Positions 42,102-50,652 are shown, numbered from the stretch's first letter. The stretch: DNA of 64,000 bases from Candidatus Melainabacteria bacterium (GCA_003153555.1 PLZS01000091.1:54698-118697); one strand, 5' to 3'. Numbers and translations: made by a program. The notes: generated by a model from the sequence alone, not told the origin.

Positions 42102-42978
42102 CGTCAGGTTTTTCTCCGGCGAACCAAAAAAGATTAATACCATCTGCGGTATTGCTAAAGACTTGCAGCTGTGTTTTCCATGGCGAAGAAGCTATGGCTC
42201 CAAGGCGCTTAATTGCAAAGCCCGTCAGCGCTGAAATGTCATGGTATGCCCCTGGAAAGACTGGGTGCCAGCATCCGATTCCCTCTCTTGGCAGTGGCTC
42301 GTTAGCGAGTCTTTTTATTTCTGAATCCAGAATGGGATTCATCAGCTCATAGAATTTTTGCAAGTCAAAGGACTTACCCTCTGAGCAAAACATCAACATT
42401 TTGTCAGCGCCCTGCGTAATTGAAAAGCTCGCAAACCGCGTGGACTTTCTGAATTTGAGCTTTGATAACGCTAATGGAACTTGATCAGTTGCTGAGCAAT
42501 CGATGATCAAGTCATATTCTTCCGCTACCAACTTTCCAGCTTCGTGCGTAATTCCTAACCTCTGCGCTATGGCCTTGGCCGTTACGTGCGGACCAATCAA
42601 ATTTAGTCGTTGTGCTAGTTCTTCTGCTTTGTTGGCGCCCACGCTAGACATATCGAGAGTGTGGCGAACCAGGTTTCCAATTGCCAGCTCCTGAGGATCG
42701 ATTATCGTAATATTTTCTATTCCACCGCGCACGCAGTTCTCTGCAACAATGCTGCCTACGGCGCCCGCTCCTATCAAGAGTAATTTCTGTTTTACAGAGG
42801 CTGGCAGTGATCCGCGTGTTCGTAATTGCGTCTTAGCCCAATTCTCTGACGCTAGCCATTGGATTCTTTGCTCTGGGCCAATCCTGGTTCTACAAAGAAA
42901 AGTCCATTGGTGCTCCGGTTGCTCCCGAACACCCTTTTTCTTTTCTAGCCCAAATATTCTGCACGCTTGCCAGTGCAT
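42094..42978 (-). CDS. E1-like ThiF-family enzyme, N terminus possibly truncated
   Basis: 294 residues. Rossmann motif LLLIGAGAVGS at about 67-76, IDPQELAIGNLVRHTL, and DLIIDCSATDQVPLAL mark a ThiF/MoeB/E1 adenylation domain. A Cys in EGIGCWHPVFPG could be the thioester Cys. The frame stays open some 80 bases upstream of the ATG (GGPAAQMHWQAC continues a plausible domain) before hitting a stop. It then meets an unrelated receiver-domain fragment on the other strand. An N-terminal E2-like domain may therefore have been lost. The 8-bp overlap with the JAB-PRTase gene implies coupled translation. Confidence 0.8.
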   Translation of the reverse strand: MHWQACRIFGLEKKKGVREQPEHQWTFLCRTRIGPEQRIQWLASENWAKTQLRTRGSLPASVKQKLLLIGAGAVGSIVAENCVRGGIENITIIDPQELAIGNLVRHTLDMSSVGANKAEELAQRLNLIGPHVTAKAIAQRLGITHEAGKLVAEEYDLIIDCSATDQVPLALSKLKFRKSTRFASFSITQGADKMLMFCSEGKSFDLQKFYELMNPILDSEIKRLANEPLPREGIGCWHPVFPGAYHDISALTGFAIKRLGAIASSPWKTQLQVFSNTADGINLFWFAGEKPDDV

Positions 42979-43093
42979 TTGGGCTGCCGGACCACCGATA
43001 GTTTCAGGAATTGGAAATTGCTCGACTTCTTCTTCTCTGGCTTATTTTTTCCGTTCACGGCGTCATCAGTAAATGCATCAAGGAAATCTTCAA

Positions 43094-43389
43094 ATCGCTT
43101 TTTTTGTCTGGACGACGAACCAGCACACACCATGCTGATTTCGGAATTATTGAGACGAGCAGGTTACACCGTTGCCTCCGCAAACGACCCCTTCAAGGCA
43201 ATTGCGGCCTGCAAGGTGCGAACACCGGACGTTGTCATTCTCGACCTGCACATGCCCCTGATGGGCGGCATGGATTGCCAATTCAATAACAACATGGACG
43301 ACGAAGGCAAAGTGCTTTTATCTCATGCACGAGCCGCTGTTTCGCACGGGCATATGAATGGCGGAAACATCAGCTTGAAAGCCGAGTAA
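43094..43389 (+). pseudogene. Receiver-domain fragment
   Basis: Reads FCLDDEPAHTMLISELLRRA, then PDVVILDLHMPLMGG: the first 60 residues of a receiver domain including the acidic pocket and the phosphoacceptor Asp. It has no start codon of its own and changes into unrelated sequence (DCQFNNNMDDEG, then GGNISLKAE, perhaps from a kinase) before a stop at 43389. It abuts the 5' end of the E1 gene on the other strand, so the junction near 43090 is a rearrangement point. Confidence 0.6.
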
Positions 43390-43495
43390 TCTCAATATTG
43401 AATGGTCAGGAAGAGAGCACTCGATTGCTCCGTCGTCTCCTCGTCGTCAAAGTCGAAGTCGCGCATTTCTTATGAGCGGCTTCGCTTGAATCAGC

Positions 43496-44515
43496 TCAAA
43501 TCTGAGTCGCGGCTGTAATCGATGCAACCAATGAATCCGCAGCGCCAGCCAACAGGTTCGCAATTTCTTTAGAAATTTGCAGACTGGTGCGCTGTTCGAT
43601 CCACAGGTATTGTCCAGCACAATTGATTTCAAGAAAAACATACTGATCATCTGGCGTCAGTATAAAGTCGAGTGCACCATAATTTAGGCCAAGGCGGCGC
43701 ATCAGGTTGAGGCACTTTGTTTGTATTTCACCGGGCAGTTCAAATGCTTCCATGGCTACTGAATAGTCGTTCCGCCAATCTGTTTTGCCCTCTCCCGACT
43801 GCGAATCTATACGAATACAAAACAACTTGTGACCTACAATTGTGACTCTTAGATCGAATGCTTTTTTAATACATTTCTGAAAAAGATGGGGAGCATGAAC
43901 GACCTGGTTGAGAAACGAAAGATCTTCTTTGCGCAGGGGCAAAGTAGAGACGCCACGCGGGGTTTCGTTGGCAGGAATGGAAAAGTTACTGCCTTCTCCA
44001 AGCAGTTTATAAATCACTTCCCCGTCGCACTCGTCAAAAAATTGTCTGACAATCTCTGGTTTGTTTGTCACGATCGTCTCTGGAATCGACAGTCCAACTT
44101 GCTCGGCGATTTGCAATTGCCAAAGTTTTTGTGCACATGCAGCATCATTTAGAGGGAAGTTCATCCACGTGCATGAAAGCGAACGAAGCATACCATCGAG
44201 ACCATTCCGGGCTTCTTGTTGGACCATCGTATCAATCCATCGTTCTGGAAACTTGGTATCACACGATACCTGCCCAGGTCTTCTGTGCCAGATTGACAAA
44301 TAAGAATTCAAGTCGAGATTTCCAGCTTCTCGCTCAAGGAGACAGACGTTCACCCCCATGCCGAGGCTGAAAGAAATTGAGCATTGACGAGTAAATTCTT
44401 CAAAACGAAAAAAATCCACATGCAATTTCATTTGACGAAGATGTTTGGTAACAGAATCCGCGTGGGCGTCGTCCGGAGAAGACAGAATGAGTACTTTTTT
44501 CACTGACTCGATCAC
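43496..44515 (-). CDS. ATP-grasp peptide ligase, MvdD/graspetide type
   Basis: 339 residues. The GTG start overlaps the upstream stop (GTGA). Family markers: SIWHRRPG near 75-82 (compare the RRP motif of microviridin ligases), ATP-binding KLLGEGSNFS, FQKCIKKAFDLRVTIVG, DWR near 250, and FLEINCAGQYLWIEQRT near 293-309, the graspetide form of the EINxxGQ metal-binding loop. Such enzymes form ester or amide bonds between Ser/Thr/Lys and Asp/Glu side chains of a precursor peptide. The probable substrate is the 79-residue peptide encoded at 45155-45394, two genes upstream on the same strand. Confidence 0.9.
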   Translation of the reverse strand: MIESVKKVLILSSPDDAHADSVTKHLRQMKLHVDFFRFEEFTRQCSISFSLGMGVNVCLLEREAGNLDLNSYLSIWHRRPGQVSCDTKFPERWIDTMVQQEARNGLDGMLRSLSCTWMNFPLNDAACAQKLWQLQIAEQVGLSIPETIVTNKPEIVRQFFDECDGEVIYKLLGEGSNFSIPANETPRGVSTLPLRKEDLSFLNQVVHAPHLFQKCIKKAFDLRVTIVGHKLFCIRIDSQSGEGKTDWRNDYSVAMEAFELPGEIQTKCLNLMRRLGLNYGALDFILTPDDQYVFLEINCAGQYLWIEQRTSLQISKEIANLLAGAADSLVASITAATQI

Positions 44516-45057
44516 TTACTAGTTTTTGAGCTAGTTTGTGAGGTCTGTTGCTTAGATGCAGCTACGGCTTTATCAAGCTCTTTGCGAGCGGTGTCGGCAC
44601 GTTCTTGAGATTTACCTACTAGAATATTTGTAGGATTTATAAACCGTTTATTAAGGCGCGCAATTCTTTCCAATACACCAGCCTGCTCTTGGCGCAAGCT
44701 GATCTCTTTTTCTGTCCCTGGACTTGTTTGTGATTTAGTCAAAGCGTTTACGTCCGCCTGATACATCTCCGTAAGTCTTTGCTCTAGCACAGACATTCTC
44801 ACTGAGAAAAACACGTCACCATTCTTTGCGGAGACGTTCGCTTTATCTAAATCATCCAGTGCGGCTATCCAGTAACGTTTGGCGAGAGCTTGATCCTGCT
44901 TTTTCAAAGCCTGCTCACCGGCACTGAAATACTGATACCACGTCTGTTTGAGTGCCGGAAGTCTGAGAGGATCTTGAGAGTATGCCGGCGTGCTGCAACA
45001 GCTATAGGCGCATGTCAGCACCACCCAGAAATTTTTGAGAAATTTTTGTTTAGTCAT
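44512..45057 (-). CDS. Exported helical protein in the ATP-grasp operon
   Basis: 181 residues. Signal peptide (basic start, hydrophobic FWVVLTCAYSCCS, cleavage near AYS) with a Cys pair that could form a lipobox-like site. The mature part is helical with TPR-like YFSAGEQALKKQDQALAKRYW and a long coiled coil, then a Ser/Thr/Lys tail. Stop-start overlap with the ligase gene means co-translation. It could be an export or scaffold factor for the modified peptide; that is inference from position. Confidence 0.7.
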   Translation of the reverse strand: MTKQKFLKNFWVVLTCAYSCCSTPAYSQDPLRLPALKQTWYQYFSAGEQALKKQDQALAKRYWIAALDDLDKANVSAKNGDVFFSVRMSVLEQRLTEMYQADVNALTKSQTSPGTEKEISLRQEQAGVLERIARLNKRFINPTNILVGKSQERADTARKELDKAVAASKQQTSQTSSKTSK

Positions 45058-45154
45058 TTGAATTTAAACTAGTGATGAATCTGCGTGAGATTTTCGCATT
45101 ATTCTCGCTTCCAAAGGTGCGCATAGCTAAACTAATAAAAACTTAAGCGCGCCG

Positions 45155-45394
45155 TCACATCAAAAAATTATCGATGTTGGAAGAATCACAGACTGGGTCT
45201 GAGTGCAATGACCACAATGGAACGGTTGCATTATTATGCTCGCCGAAAACAACGTTTGCGTTTTGCATCCGGTCGCGAAGCCACCAGGCACGCAGAAAAA
45301 ACGGCAGCTGATCGGCAACGGCGGCTCTTCGCAAGGAATCCGACCGGGGGTAGGCGGGGTCGTCTAAAGCAAGCCCGTCAAGCGGTTTTGACAT
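45155..45394 (-). CDS. Putative graspetide precursor peptide
   Basis: 79 residues from the ATG at 45394; GAGGAG sits six bases before it (an ATG at 45400 is too close to the SD). Residues 30-39 read LPFFLRAWWL, matching the PFFARFL helix that microviridin leaders use to dock on their ATP-grasp ligase. The C-terminal 26 residues (54-79) contain T57, S62, S65, S71, S72 and D66, D70, D75: the Ser/Thr and Asp partners needed for omega-ester rings. The TxKYPSD microviridin core is absent, so ring topology would be new. Followed at 97 bp by the exported protein and the ligase. Confidence 0.7.
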   Translation of the reverse strand: MSKPLDGLALDDPAYPRSDSLRRAAVADQLPFFLRAWWLRDRMQNANVVFGEHNNATVPLWSLHSDPVCDSSNIDNFLM

Positions 45395-45519
45395 AAGCAT
45401 CTCCTCAGTGTTGCTAATAGGGACTATCGAGTTTTAGCTTCATAAACTAACACCATAATTACTTGTGTTGAGCTTAGCGAAGAACTAAAATAGCTCGATA
45501 CATCTGTGGGAAGAATTTT

Positions 45520-45840
45520 ATGCCCGAATCCGAAAATCAATCGGCGTCAACGATGCCGGAACCAAACGGCGCCTCCTGTGATCCTGCTTTGACCAGGAAA
45601 GAATTTCTTACCAAGATAGTCAAGGGAATTGCGCTGACTGGCGGGGTAGTAGCGGCTCCAAAAGTTTTAGATCAATTTATTATTCCTGCATACGCAGCAG
45701 GCCTGTCAAGCTGTAGTGTTGCAGATACTGGCGGGTTTGGTCAGGACCTGCCAACTGGGTCCAACACGGATGCGGTCTCTACGAGCACGAGCGACCAAAT
45801 TTCCTTAAGCGGCACTGATTCGATCTGCCCCGGAGGCTAG
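45520..45840 (+). CDS. Small protein with Tat-like leader, possible modified-peptide substrate
   Basis: 106 residues, ATG start with a GGAAGA site. Residues 25-55 look like a twin-arginine-type leader (LTRKEFLTK with one Arg replaced by Lys, then a hydrophobic GIALTGGVVAAPKVL and a PAYAAG end). The C-terminal 45 residues are Ser/Thr/Asp/Gly-rich with two Cys (SSCSVADTGG, then DSICPGG). It is the first gene of a plus-strand run with a phosphatase-fold enzyme (15 bp later), kinase and PqqD-like chaperone. A substrate or precursor role is inferred from size, composition and position. Confidence 0.65.
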   Translation: MPESENQSASTMPEPNGASCDPALTRKEFLTKIVKGIALTGGVVAAPKVLDQFIIPAYAAGLSSCSVADTGGFGQDLPTGSNTDAVSTSTSDQISLSGTDSICPGG

Positions 45841-45854
45841 CGCTAACGTCATCA

Positions 45855-47174
45855 GTGCCTATTCTGGTTAGTGTGGACGGTTTGGGTTTGGGAGACTTTG
45901 AGGCGTTCAAGGCCTTAATACCCCGCACCAGATCAGTTCTTGAAAATTACAGCTTACACTCGCTAAGCGCTAAGCCTTTTAAGTCGGCTCAACCAGTTTG
46001 GGCTGAAATTTTTACAGGGCAGCCTTGGTTCAAAAATGGTTGTGCAGGTTATTCAAAGCCGAATCGATCATTGAACAAACTGTCTGTCTTTAACGAAACC
46101 CATCTTCTTATTGCACCGACAATTTTTGACACCGGCAACAGTGCACCAAGTGTTGTTATCAATGTTCCGCTTTTGATGCCTAATCCCAAGAGAAGAATAT
46201 GGTTGTCTGATGGTTCTATGCCCATTAGTAAATCAGTAAGTCCCGACTCTTTGCGTCAAGAACCATTGTTTCGCGATTACACCCCAAGACCTTTTGCTGA
46301 CATAACCAGCGGACCTGGAAGAAAAAGACTGAACGACTGTCTTGATGTGGAAACTCGTCGGCTCCAATGTGCGCGCGAGTTGTTTGCAAGAAACAACTGG
46401 AGTTCATTTCTTTGGAGATTGACAATATTCGATCATCTAACGCATCTTCTCGGATTGCGCTTTTTGGCGGCGGAAGATCTTGAAATTTCAGAAGCCATTC
46501 GCCAGTTTGCCGACTCGCTCGACTCAGCTCTATTCGACCTGGCAAGCCATCCTTCTGAGGAGCTGATCATTTTAAGTACCTATTCCCATGTTCGCTGTCG
46601 TGCGTCTATGAATTTGAATATGTTGCTAGCCCAGGGTGGATTTTTAAAGCTCGATATTTCAAATATTACTGAATCCCGTGAAAAACGCTTCACAATTGTG
46701 GGCGCCGTTCAAGATGGATCCTCACCTTCGTTCCAAACACTCAGGTCAATGGAAGGTCGATTGGACTGCGCTAAAACACTTGCAGCATCACCGGTGTCCG
46801 GTTGTGTGTATATCAATCGGAGCGCTGTGTTCGAAGATGGGTCCGTATCTAATCAGTCCTATCTGGGTACACGTCAGCGAGTGGGAAACTTTTTGCAAAC
46901 AGAGTTGACCAAAATGTTTGGCCAGTCATTCGTTATTGAAGCGAGTCCTCTAAATGACGCCAGCAATGCAGTTGTTCCCGAATTTATTGTCAGTATCGAT
47001 GAAGTTGAATTTCATGATATGGAAGGAAACTGTGTGAGCGAGTATGATTTGCCACGCACCACGCATAGTTCTAAAGGCTTTTTAGTTCTACCTCAGAAGT
47101 ATGCTAAGGTCGCCGATGATTTACAACCAGTCCAAATGCAGGACCTTCTAACCCAGTGTCAATCGATGCCTTGA
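45855..47174 (+). CDS. Alkaline-phosphatase superfamily enzyme (phosphodiesterase-like)
   Basis: 439 residues, GTG start. N-terminal metal site ILVSVDGLGLGDF, then SAQPVWAEIFTG, where type I phosphodiesterases hold the nucleophile, and DHLTHLLG for the second metal. The usual SDHG is replaced by a STYSHVRCR stretch, so activity may be altered. Family members cleave phosphodiesters or transfer phosphoglycerol-type groups. It overlaps the kinase gene by 19 bp and sits between the putative substrate and the kinase, so action on a phosphorylated or nucleotidylated peptide is a reasonable guess. Confidence 0.75.
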   Translation: MPILVSVDGLGLGDFEAFKALIPRTRSVLENYSLHSLSAKPFKSAQPVWAEIFTGQPWFKNGCAGYSKPNRSLNKLSVFNETHLLIAPTIFDTGNSAPSVVINVPLLMPNPKRRIWLSDGSMPISKSVSPDSLRQEPLFRDYTPRPFADITSGPGRKRLNDCLDVETRRLQCARELFARNNWSSFLWRLTIFDHLTHLLGLRFLAAEDLEISEAIRQFADSLDSALFDLASHPSEELIILSTYSHVRCRASMNLNMLLAQGGFLKLDISNITESREKRFTIVGAVQDGSSPSFQTLRSMEGRLDCAKTLAASPVSGCVYINRSAVFEDGSVSNQSYLGTRQRVGNFLQTELTKMFGQSFVIEASPLNDASNAVVPEFIVSIDEVEFHDMEGNCVSEYDLPRTTHSSKGFLVLPQKYAKVADDLQPVQMQDLLTQCQSMP

Positions 47175-47923
47175 ACAAAACTCTTTTCAGTCTCGGGCGA
47201 ACTGTTTTTTTTGCCCAAAACTGTGATCCATCGTTTGAGCAGGATCTAAAAATTTTGTTGCCTCGATATAGCCAATCCGGTGCACATGAAATCACCCCGC
47301 TGGCAATAGAAACTGATGGTACCAATGATTTGCGGGCGCTGTTAAATGTTGTCCTAGAAGATCATGCCGGGTGTGTTTGGATCGACGCAGGATGTTTGAT
47401 TGCACCAAGTGGCGCCAAGATTCTATTATCCGGTTTCTCTGGCGCCGGCAAGAGCACGACAACTATGGCACTCGCACTTGGATATGGCTGGAAGGTGCTA
47501 GCAGAAGATCTTCTTTTGATAGATGTGCAAGAGAAAAAAGTATTGTCTTTCGCCTCTCCGTTCTCATTAAAACGGGGCACCCTGGAGCTTTTGCAAGACT
47601 GTCTAGGACGAACGCCCGAACCGATTTTGCAAGGTGAGTGGTTGCCGCTTAATGATATGGCGGCAGATGGTGAATATGAAGCAAATTTTGATTTAACTGT
47701 TTTATTAGAACCAGCAAAACCTGATGCAGCAACAGGGCTACGGTTACTCTCGATGCATCCGACCGCGTATCTGCGAAAATTGATCCGGATATCAAACATT
47801 TTGCGAATTGATCGCGCAACAGAAGTAATCTCCGAAGCGATTGAAAAATCTGAATGCTTTACTTTCATTGGAGGAACATTGCAAGAAAGAGTCGATACCA
47901 TTAGAGAACTGGTCGGTGAATAA
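47156..47923 (+). CDS. HPr-kinase-related kinase
   Basis: 255 residues, GTG start inside the end of the previous gene. Walker A GFSGAGKST near residue 96 is preceded by the strand CLIAPSGAKILL, and followed by VLAEDLLLIDV with the acidic pair of HPr kinase C-terminal domains. It lacks the HprK N-terminal domain, as do the stand-alone HprK-related kinases that occur with PqqD-like chaperones and nucleotidyltransferases (the HPr-rel-A type system). Presumed to phosphorylate a peptide or sugar side chain; substrate unknown. Confidence 0.85.
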   Translation: MSIDALNKTLFSLGRTVFFAQNCDPSFEQDLKILLPRYSQSGAHEITPLAIETDGTNDLRALLNVVLEDHAGCVWIDAGCLIAPSGAKILLSGFSGAGKSTTTMALALGYGWKVLAEDLLLIDVQEKKVLSFASPFSLKRGTLELLQDCLGRTPEPILQGEWLPLNDMAADGEYEANFDLTVLLEPAKPDAATGLRLLSMHPTAYLRKLIRISNILRIDRATEVISEAIEKSECFTFIGGTLQERVDTIRELVGE

Positions 47924-47924
47924 C

Positions 47925-48203
47925 ATGCATATGCATAAGCCACAACGTGATCCGACCATCAAGACTAGTTTGCTTCCAGATGGCCACGTGGTCTTGGTCA
48001 GCTCTCAAACCGATTGGGCCCACACTCTCAGCCCAATGGGGGCGGTGATTTGGGAATTTTGTGACGGAACAAATTCAGTAGAAGATATTGTCAGCATCAT
48101 GCAATCGATGCCGGAGCTTGGTTATTCAAGCCAGTCACTTCAACAAGAAGTGTCCGAGCTTTTAGAAAACCTAGAGCAAGCGGGTGTTTTACAAGAGGAA
48201 TAG
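47925..48203 (+). CDS. PqqD-like peptide chaperone (RRE)
   Basis: 92 residues from the ATG at 47925, one base after the kinase stop. The PqqD fold pattern is clear: LLPDGHVVLVSSQTDWAHTL, LSPMGAVIWEFCDGTNSVED, then a helix with LQQEVSELLENLEQAGVL. PqqD-like domains bind the leader of ribosomally made peptides and hand them to modifying enzymes. The gene is in tight order with the kinase. A leader-bearing partner, perhaps the 45520 product or the 79-residue peptide, is expected. Confidence 0.88.
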   Translation: MHMHKPQRDPTIKTSLLPDGHVVLVSSQTDWAHTLSPMGAVIWEFCDGTNSVEDIVSIMQSMPELGYSSQSLQQEVSELLENLEQAGVLQEE

Positions 48204-48245
48204 CTCTACCCGCTCCTCTTACACGTTCTTTCCTACGCGTCTTTC

Positions 48246-49043
48246 TTATTGAAAGAAAAATCCACCACCGCCGCCGACTGGTTTCGGAAACCCCATGCCT
48301 GGAATGGTTCCGTCAATGCCATCAACAGGGTGATTGATCAAGTCGAGACCACAGTTGTATCCGCCCGGTGCATTAATAGGAGTTCCTGCAATTCTCAAAC
48401 TGCCGACTATCAAAATTGAATGGAGTCCTCCACCACCGCCAAGAAACACCAAGGCAGCATTCTTTATAAATATGAAGGATTTAGGTTGACCAGTAGAAAA
48501 ATCGGGAAATGTGGCAATGGCGGGTTTGAAATTGCTTGGCACGGCATTATAGGTGATAGACTGGCTGCCCGGTGAACCGAATGGCCCGGTGAGGGTGCCA
48601 TTGCCAACGTACAAAAATCCTGTCGCTTGATCTTGGACAATGTAGACAAGCTCATTTGTGACGTCACCCCCGGCTTTAGTGTAGTCGTAAGTGCACGACA
48701 CTTTAGTAAATTGCATATTCAGATTCGGGCCGATGTTCGAGCTGGTCAATCCGAGGAAATTGGCGCCCATAACTCCTTCTGCGAATTGAGCAAATTCATT
48801 ATGTGCGTCTAGGCTTAGCGCCATCTCACCCAAGGTGGGAGAATTGATGTAAGTGGAATTGAGAAAGAACGGTCCGGCATACCCTTGTGCGTACGAGTCT
48901 ACTGGGGCGCAACAATCGAAACTGAGGCTTTGGGCTTGCGCGCCAAACTTCTGATGCGCCGGATTTCTCGCATCGCAACTAGGAAAAAGGCTCAAAACAG
49001 TAGTAGTTAGAAGGCTAACGAGCCCAAGCTTAGATATATTCAC
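48246..49043 (-). CDS. Secreted Gly-rich beta protein, unknown
   Basis: 265 residues from the GTG at 49043 (GAGG eight bases before; a GTG at 49052 is possible). Signal peptide ending near SCDA. The mature part is beta-rich with ANFLGLTSSNIGPNLNMQFT and GGGGG runs near 205 and at the C terminus. No known domain. It lies on the opposite strand inside the plus-strand cassette, between the PqqD-like gene and the nucleotidyltransferase, so it may be an insertion or an exported partner. Confidence 0.65.
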   Translation of the reverse strand: MNISKLGLVSLLTTTVLSLFPSCDARNPAHQKFGAQAQSLSFDCCAPVDSYAQGYAGPFFLNSTYINSPTLGEMALSLDAHNEFAQFAEGVMGANFLGLTSSNIGPNLNMQFTKVSCTYDYTKAGGDVTNELVYIVQDQATGFLYVGNGTLTGPFGSPGSQSITYNAVPSNFKPAIATFPDFSTGQPKSFIFIKNAALVFLGGGGGLHSILIVGSLRIAGTPINAPGGYNCGLDLINHPVDGIDGTIPGMGFPKPVGGGGGFFFQ

Positions 49044-49190
49044 GCAAAACACCTCACTTACAACAGCGCACTCATCTGTTCTGCCACAATTCTATACTGG
49101 TATCACATCAATTAATGTTGTAAGTAGCTGCCTGGTTCAGCGCCAGGCTCAAATTTGAATCAAATAAATGGTGGGTAACTCAACGGCTAC

Positions 49191-50594
49191 ATGGACATTC
49201 GAGCAAAGAATCATTCAGAGATAAAATTTGAAGATTTATGGCTGCGCCGGTCCGGCTTTTCATTGTTCTTTTGGAAGTTACAGCGGCTTGAACATTTAAG
49301 TATCACTGAGCGGCTCTTTGCAGCCATTTTAAGTGGCGACAAAGAGCGAAGCCGAGAGATTATCACCTCAGCAGAAACTTTAACGATGGTTGCCTTTATC
49401 GAGTTGGTTCGAAAGCATCGTTTCGCGCGCTTGACCTTGGATAATTTGTGCGAGATGAATGTCTTACAAAATTTAGATGAGTCTCAACGAAATGAACTTT
49501 CCTTGGTTGCCACTCAAGAAACCGCTTGTCAAAACCGTTCTGACAAAAACTTCAAAAATGTTTTATCCCTTGTTGCCAATCTCGTTGACTCACTTGTGTG
49601 GATAAAAGGGGTGTCTCTCTGTCGAACCGTTTATGCGCTTCCAGTCCACCGACAATGCGGTGATTTTGATGTTGTAGTCAAAGCCGACAAATTTGCAACG
49701 CTGGTTGAAACTCTGGAGTCTGCCGGTTTCACCTGCGTTTATGACCCTGGATTCTGTAACCAATTGGAAGTGGGACCTATTCTGCCCCACTCGGCGTTGA
49801 CTCTCAGCCCTGCTCCGGGATTAATACCCTCATCATTATGCTCAATACAGTATCAAGATACGATGATTGATATCAAAATTGGACCTCTGGATCGGGGTCT
49901 ACAGATGCATGAGATCGATAGATTTTTTTCTGATTCATCGAACAGAGTATTTTTAGGCGAATGCTTTCGCTCACCTTCGCTGGTCGACCATCTAGTGATC
50001 TGCGTGCATACATTGCAAAAGGACCGTTTCCAAGGATGGAAAACTTTATTTGATGTGCATCTTTTGTCGGGGAAGCTTAGCAAGGAAGAGCAGATGTGGG
50101 ACATATTTGTTTCCCGCTGCAAGCTAGAAGGGTTAGAAGAAGCAGCCTGGGTATCGCTGTCTCTGGCAGCCGATCGTTTCGCCACAGTGGTACCACAAGT
50201 GGTGCTAACCGCCCTGACGCCACGCCGCTCTTTAGCTTTCATCGGAATGACATTTACAGCAAGTCCATACTTTGTATGGAATGCCACTGGCCTGCCTATG
50301 TTGTTGCTGAATGCAGCCACTTCCAGCGACCGTCACAGGAAACTGCAGGCACTCGGAGCGGCTTGCTTTCCCAATCGGGCATTTATTTGTGGTTACTTCA
50401 ATAATGGCAAACTAATGTCACCGATTTTTCATGCCGTCTGCATGGTATTACATTGGCTTGTCTTACTCCTGCCAGGCGGAGTGATTCGAAACAGTTTCGG
50501 CAAGATAATTTGGCCAGCGCCGAAACACGAGCACGTGCCGGTCGTTCCGCCCGGGAGTGGCCCGCCATTGCAGAAAATTCGCGAACGGATCTAA
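49191..50594 (+). CDS. NTP_transf_5-type nucleotidyltransferase
   Basis: 467 residues. Middle region (about 135-260): WIKGVSLCRTVYALPVHRQCGDFDVVVK holds the GDxD catalytic pair of the nucleotidyltransferase fold in the form typical of PF14907 proteins. The N-terminal 120 residues are helical and the last 90 carry hydrophobic segments. Such proteins co-occur with HprK-related kinases and PqqD-like chaperones, exactly as here. They are predicted to transfer a nucleotide to a phosphorylated product. It is 0.98 kb from the PqqD-like gene, with an opposite-strand gene between, so it may have its own promoter. Confidence 0.82.
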   Translation: MDIRAKNHSEIKFEDLWLRRSGFSLFFWKLQRLEHLSITERLFAAILSGDKERSREIITSAETLTMVAFIELVRKHRFARLTLDNLCEMNVLQNLDESQRNELSLVATQETACQNRSDKNFKNVLSLVANLVDSLVWIKGVSLCRTVYALPVHRQCGDFDVVVKADKFATLVETLESAGFTCVYDPGFCNQLEVGPILPHSALTLSPAPGLIPSSLCSIQYQDTMIDIKIGPLDRGLQMHEIDRFFSDSSNRVFLGECFRSPSLVDHLVICVHTLQKDRFQGWKTLFDVHLLSGKLSKEEQMWDIFVSRCKLEGLEEAAWVSLSLAADRFATVVPQVVLTALTPRRSLAFIGMTFTASPYFVWNATGLPMLLLNAATSSDRHRKLQALGAACFPNRAFICGYFNNGKLMSPIFHAVCMVLHWLVLLLPGGVIRNSFGKIIWPAPKHEHVPVVPPGSGPPLQKIRERI

Positions 50595-50652
50595 CATGAA
50601 TACTCAATCGACCTGGTTTCTCGGGCGGACACACGTGCTAAAATCTGCTCAT

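Noticed and set aside
42945..43133. Small minus-strand frame just upstream of the E1 gene as a possible tag protein
   Set aside because: It is antisense to the receiver-domain fragment and shows no beta-grasp pattern or C-terminal Gly-Gly.
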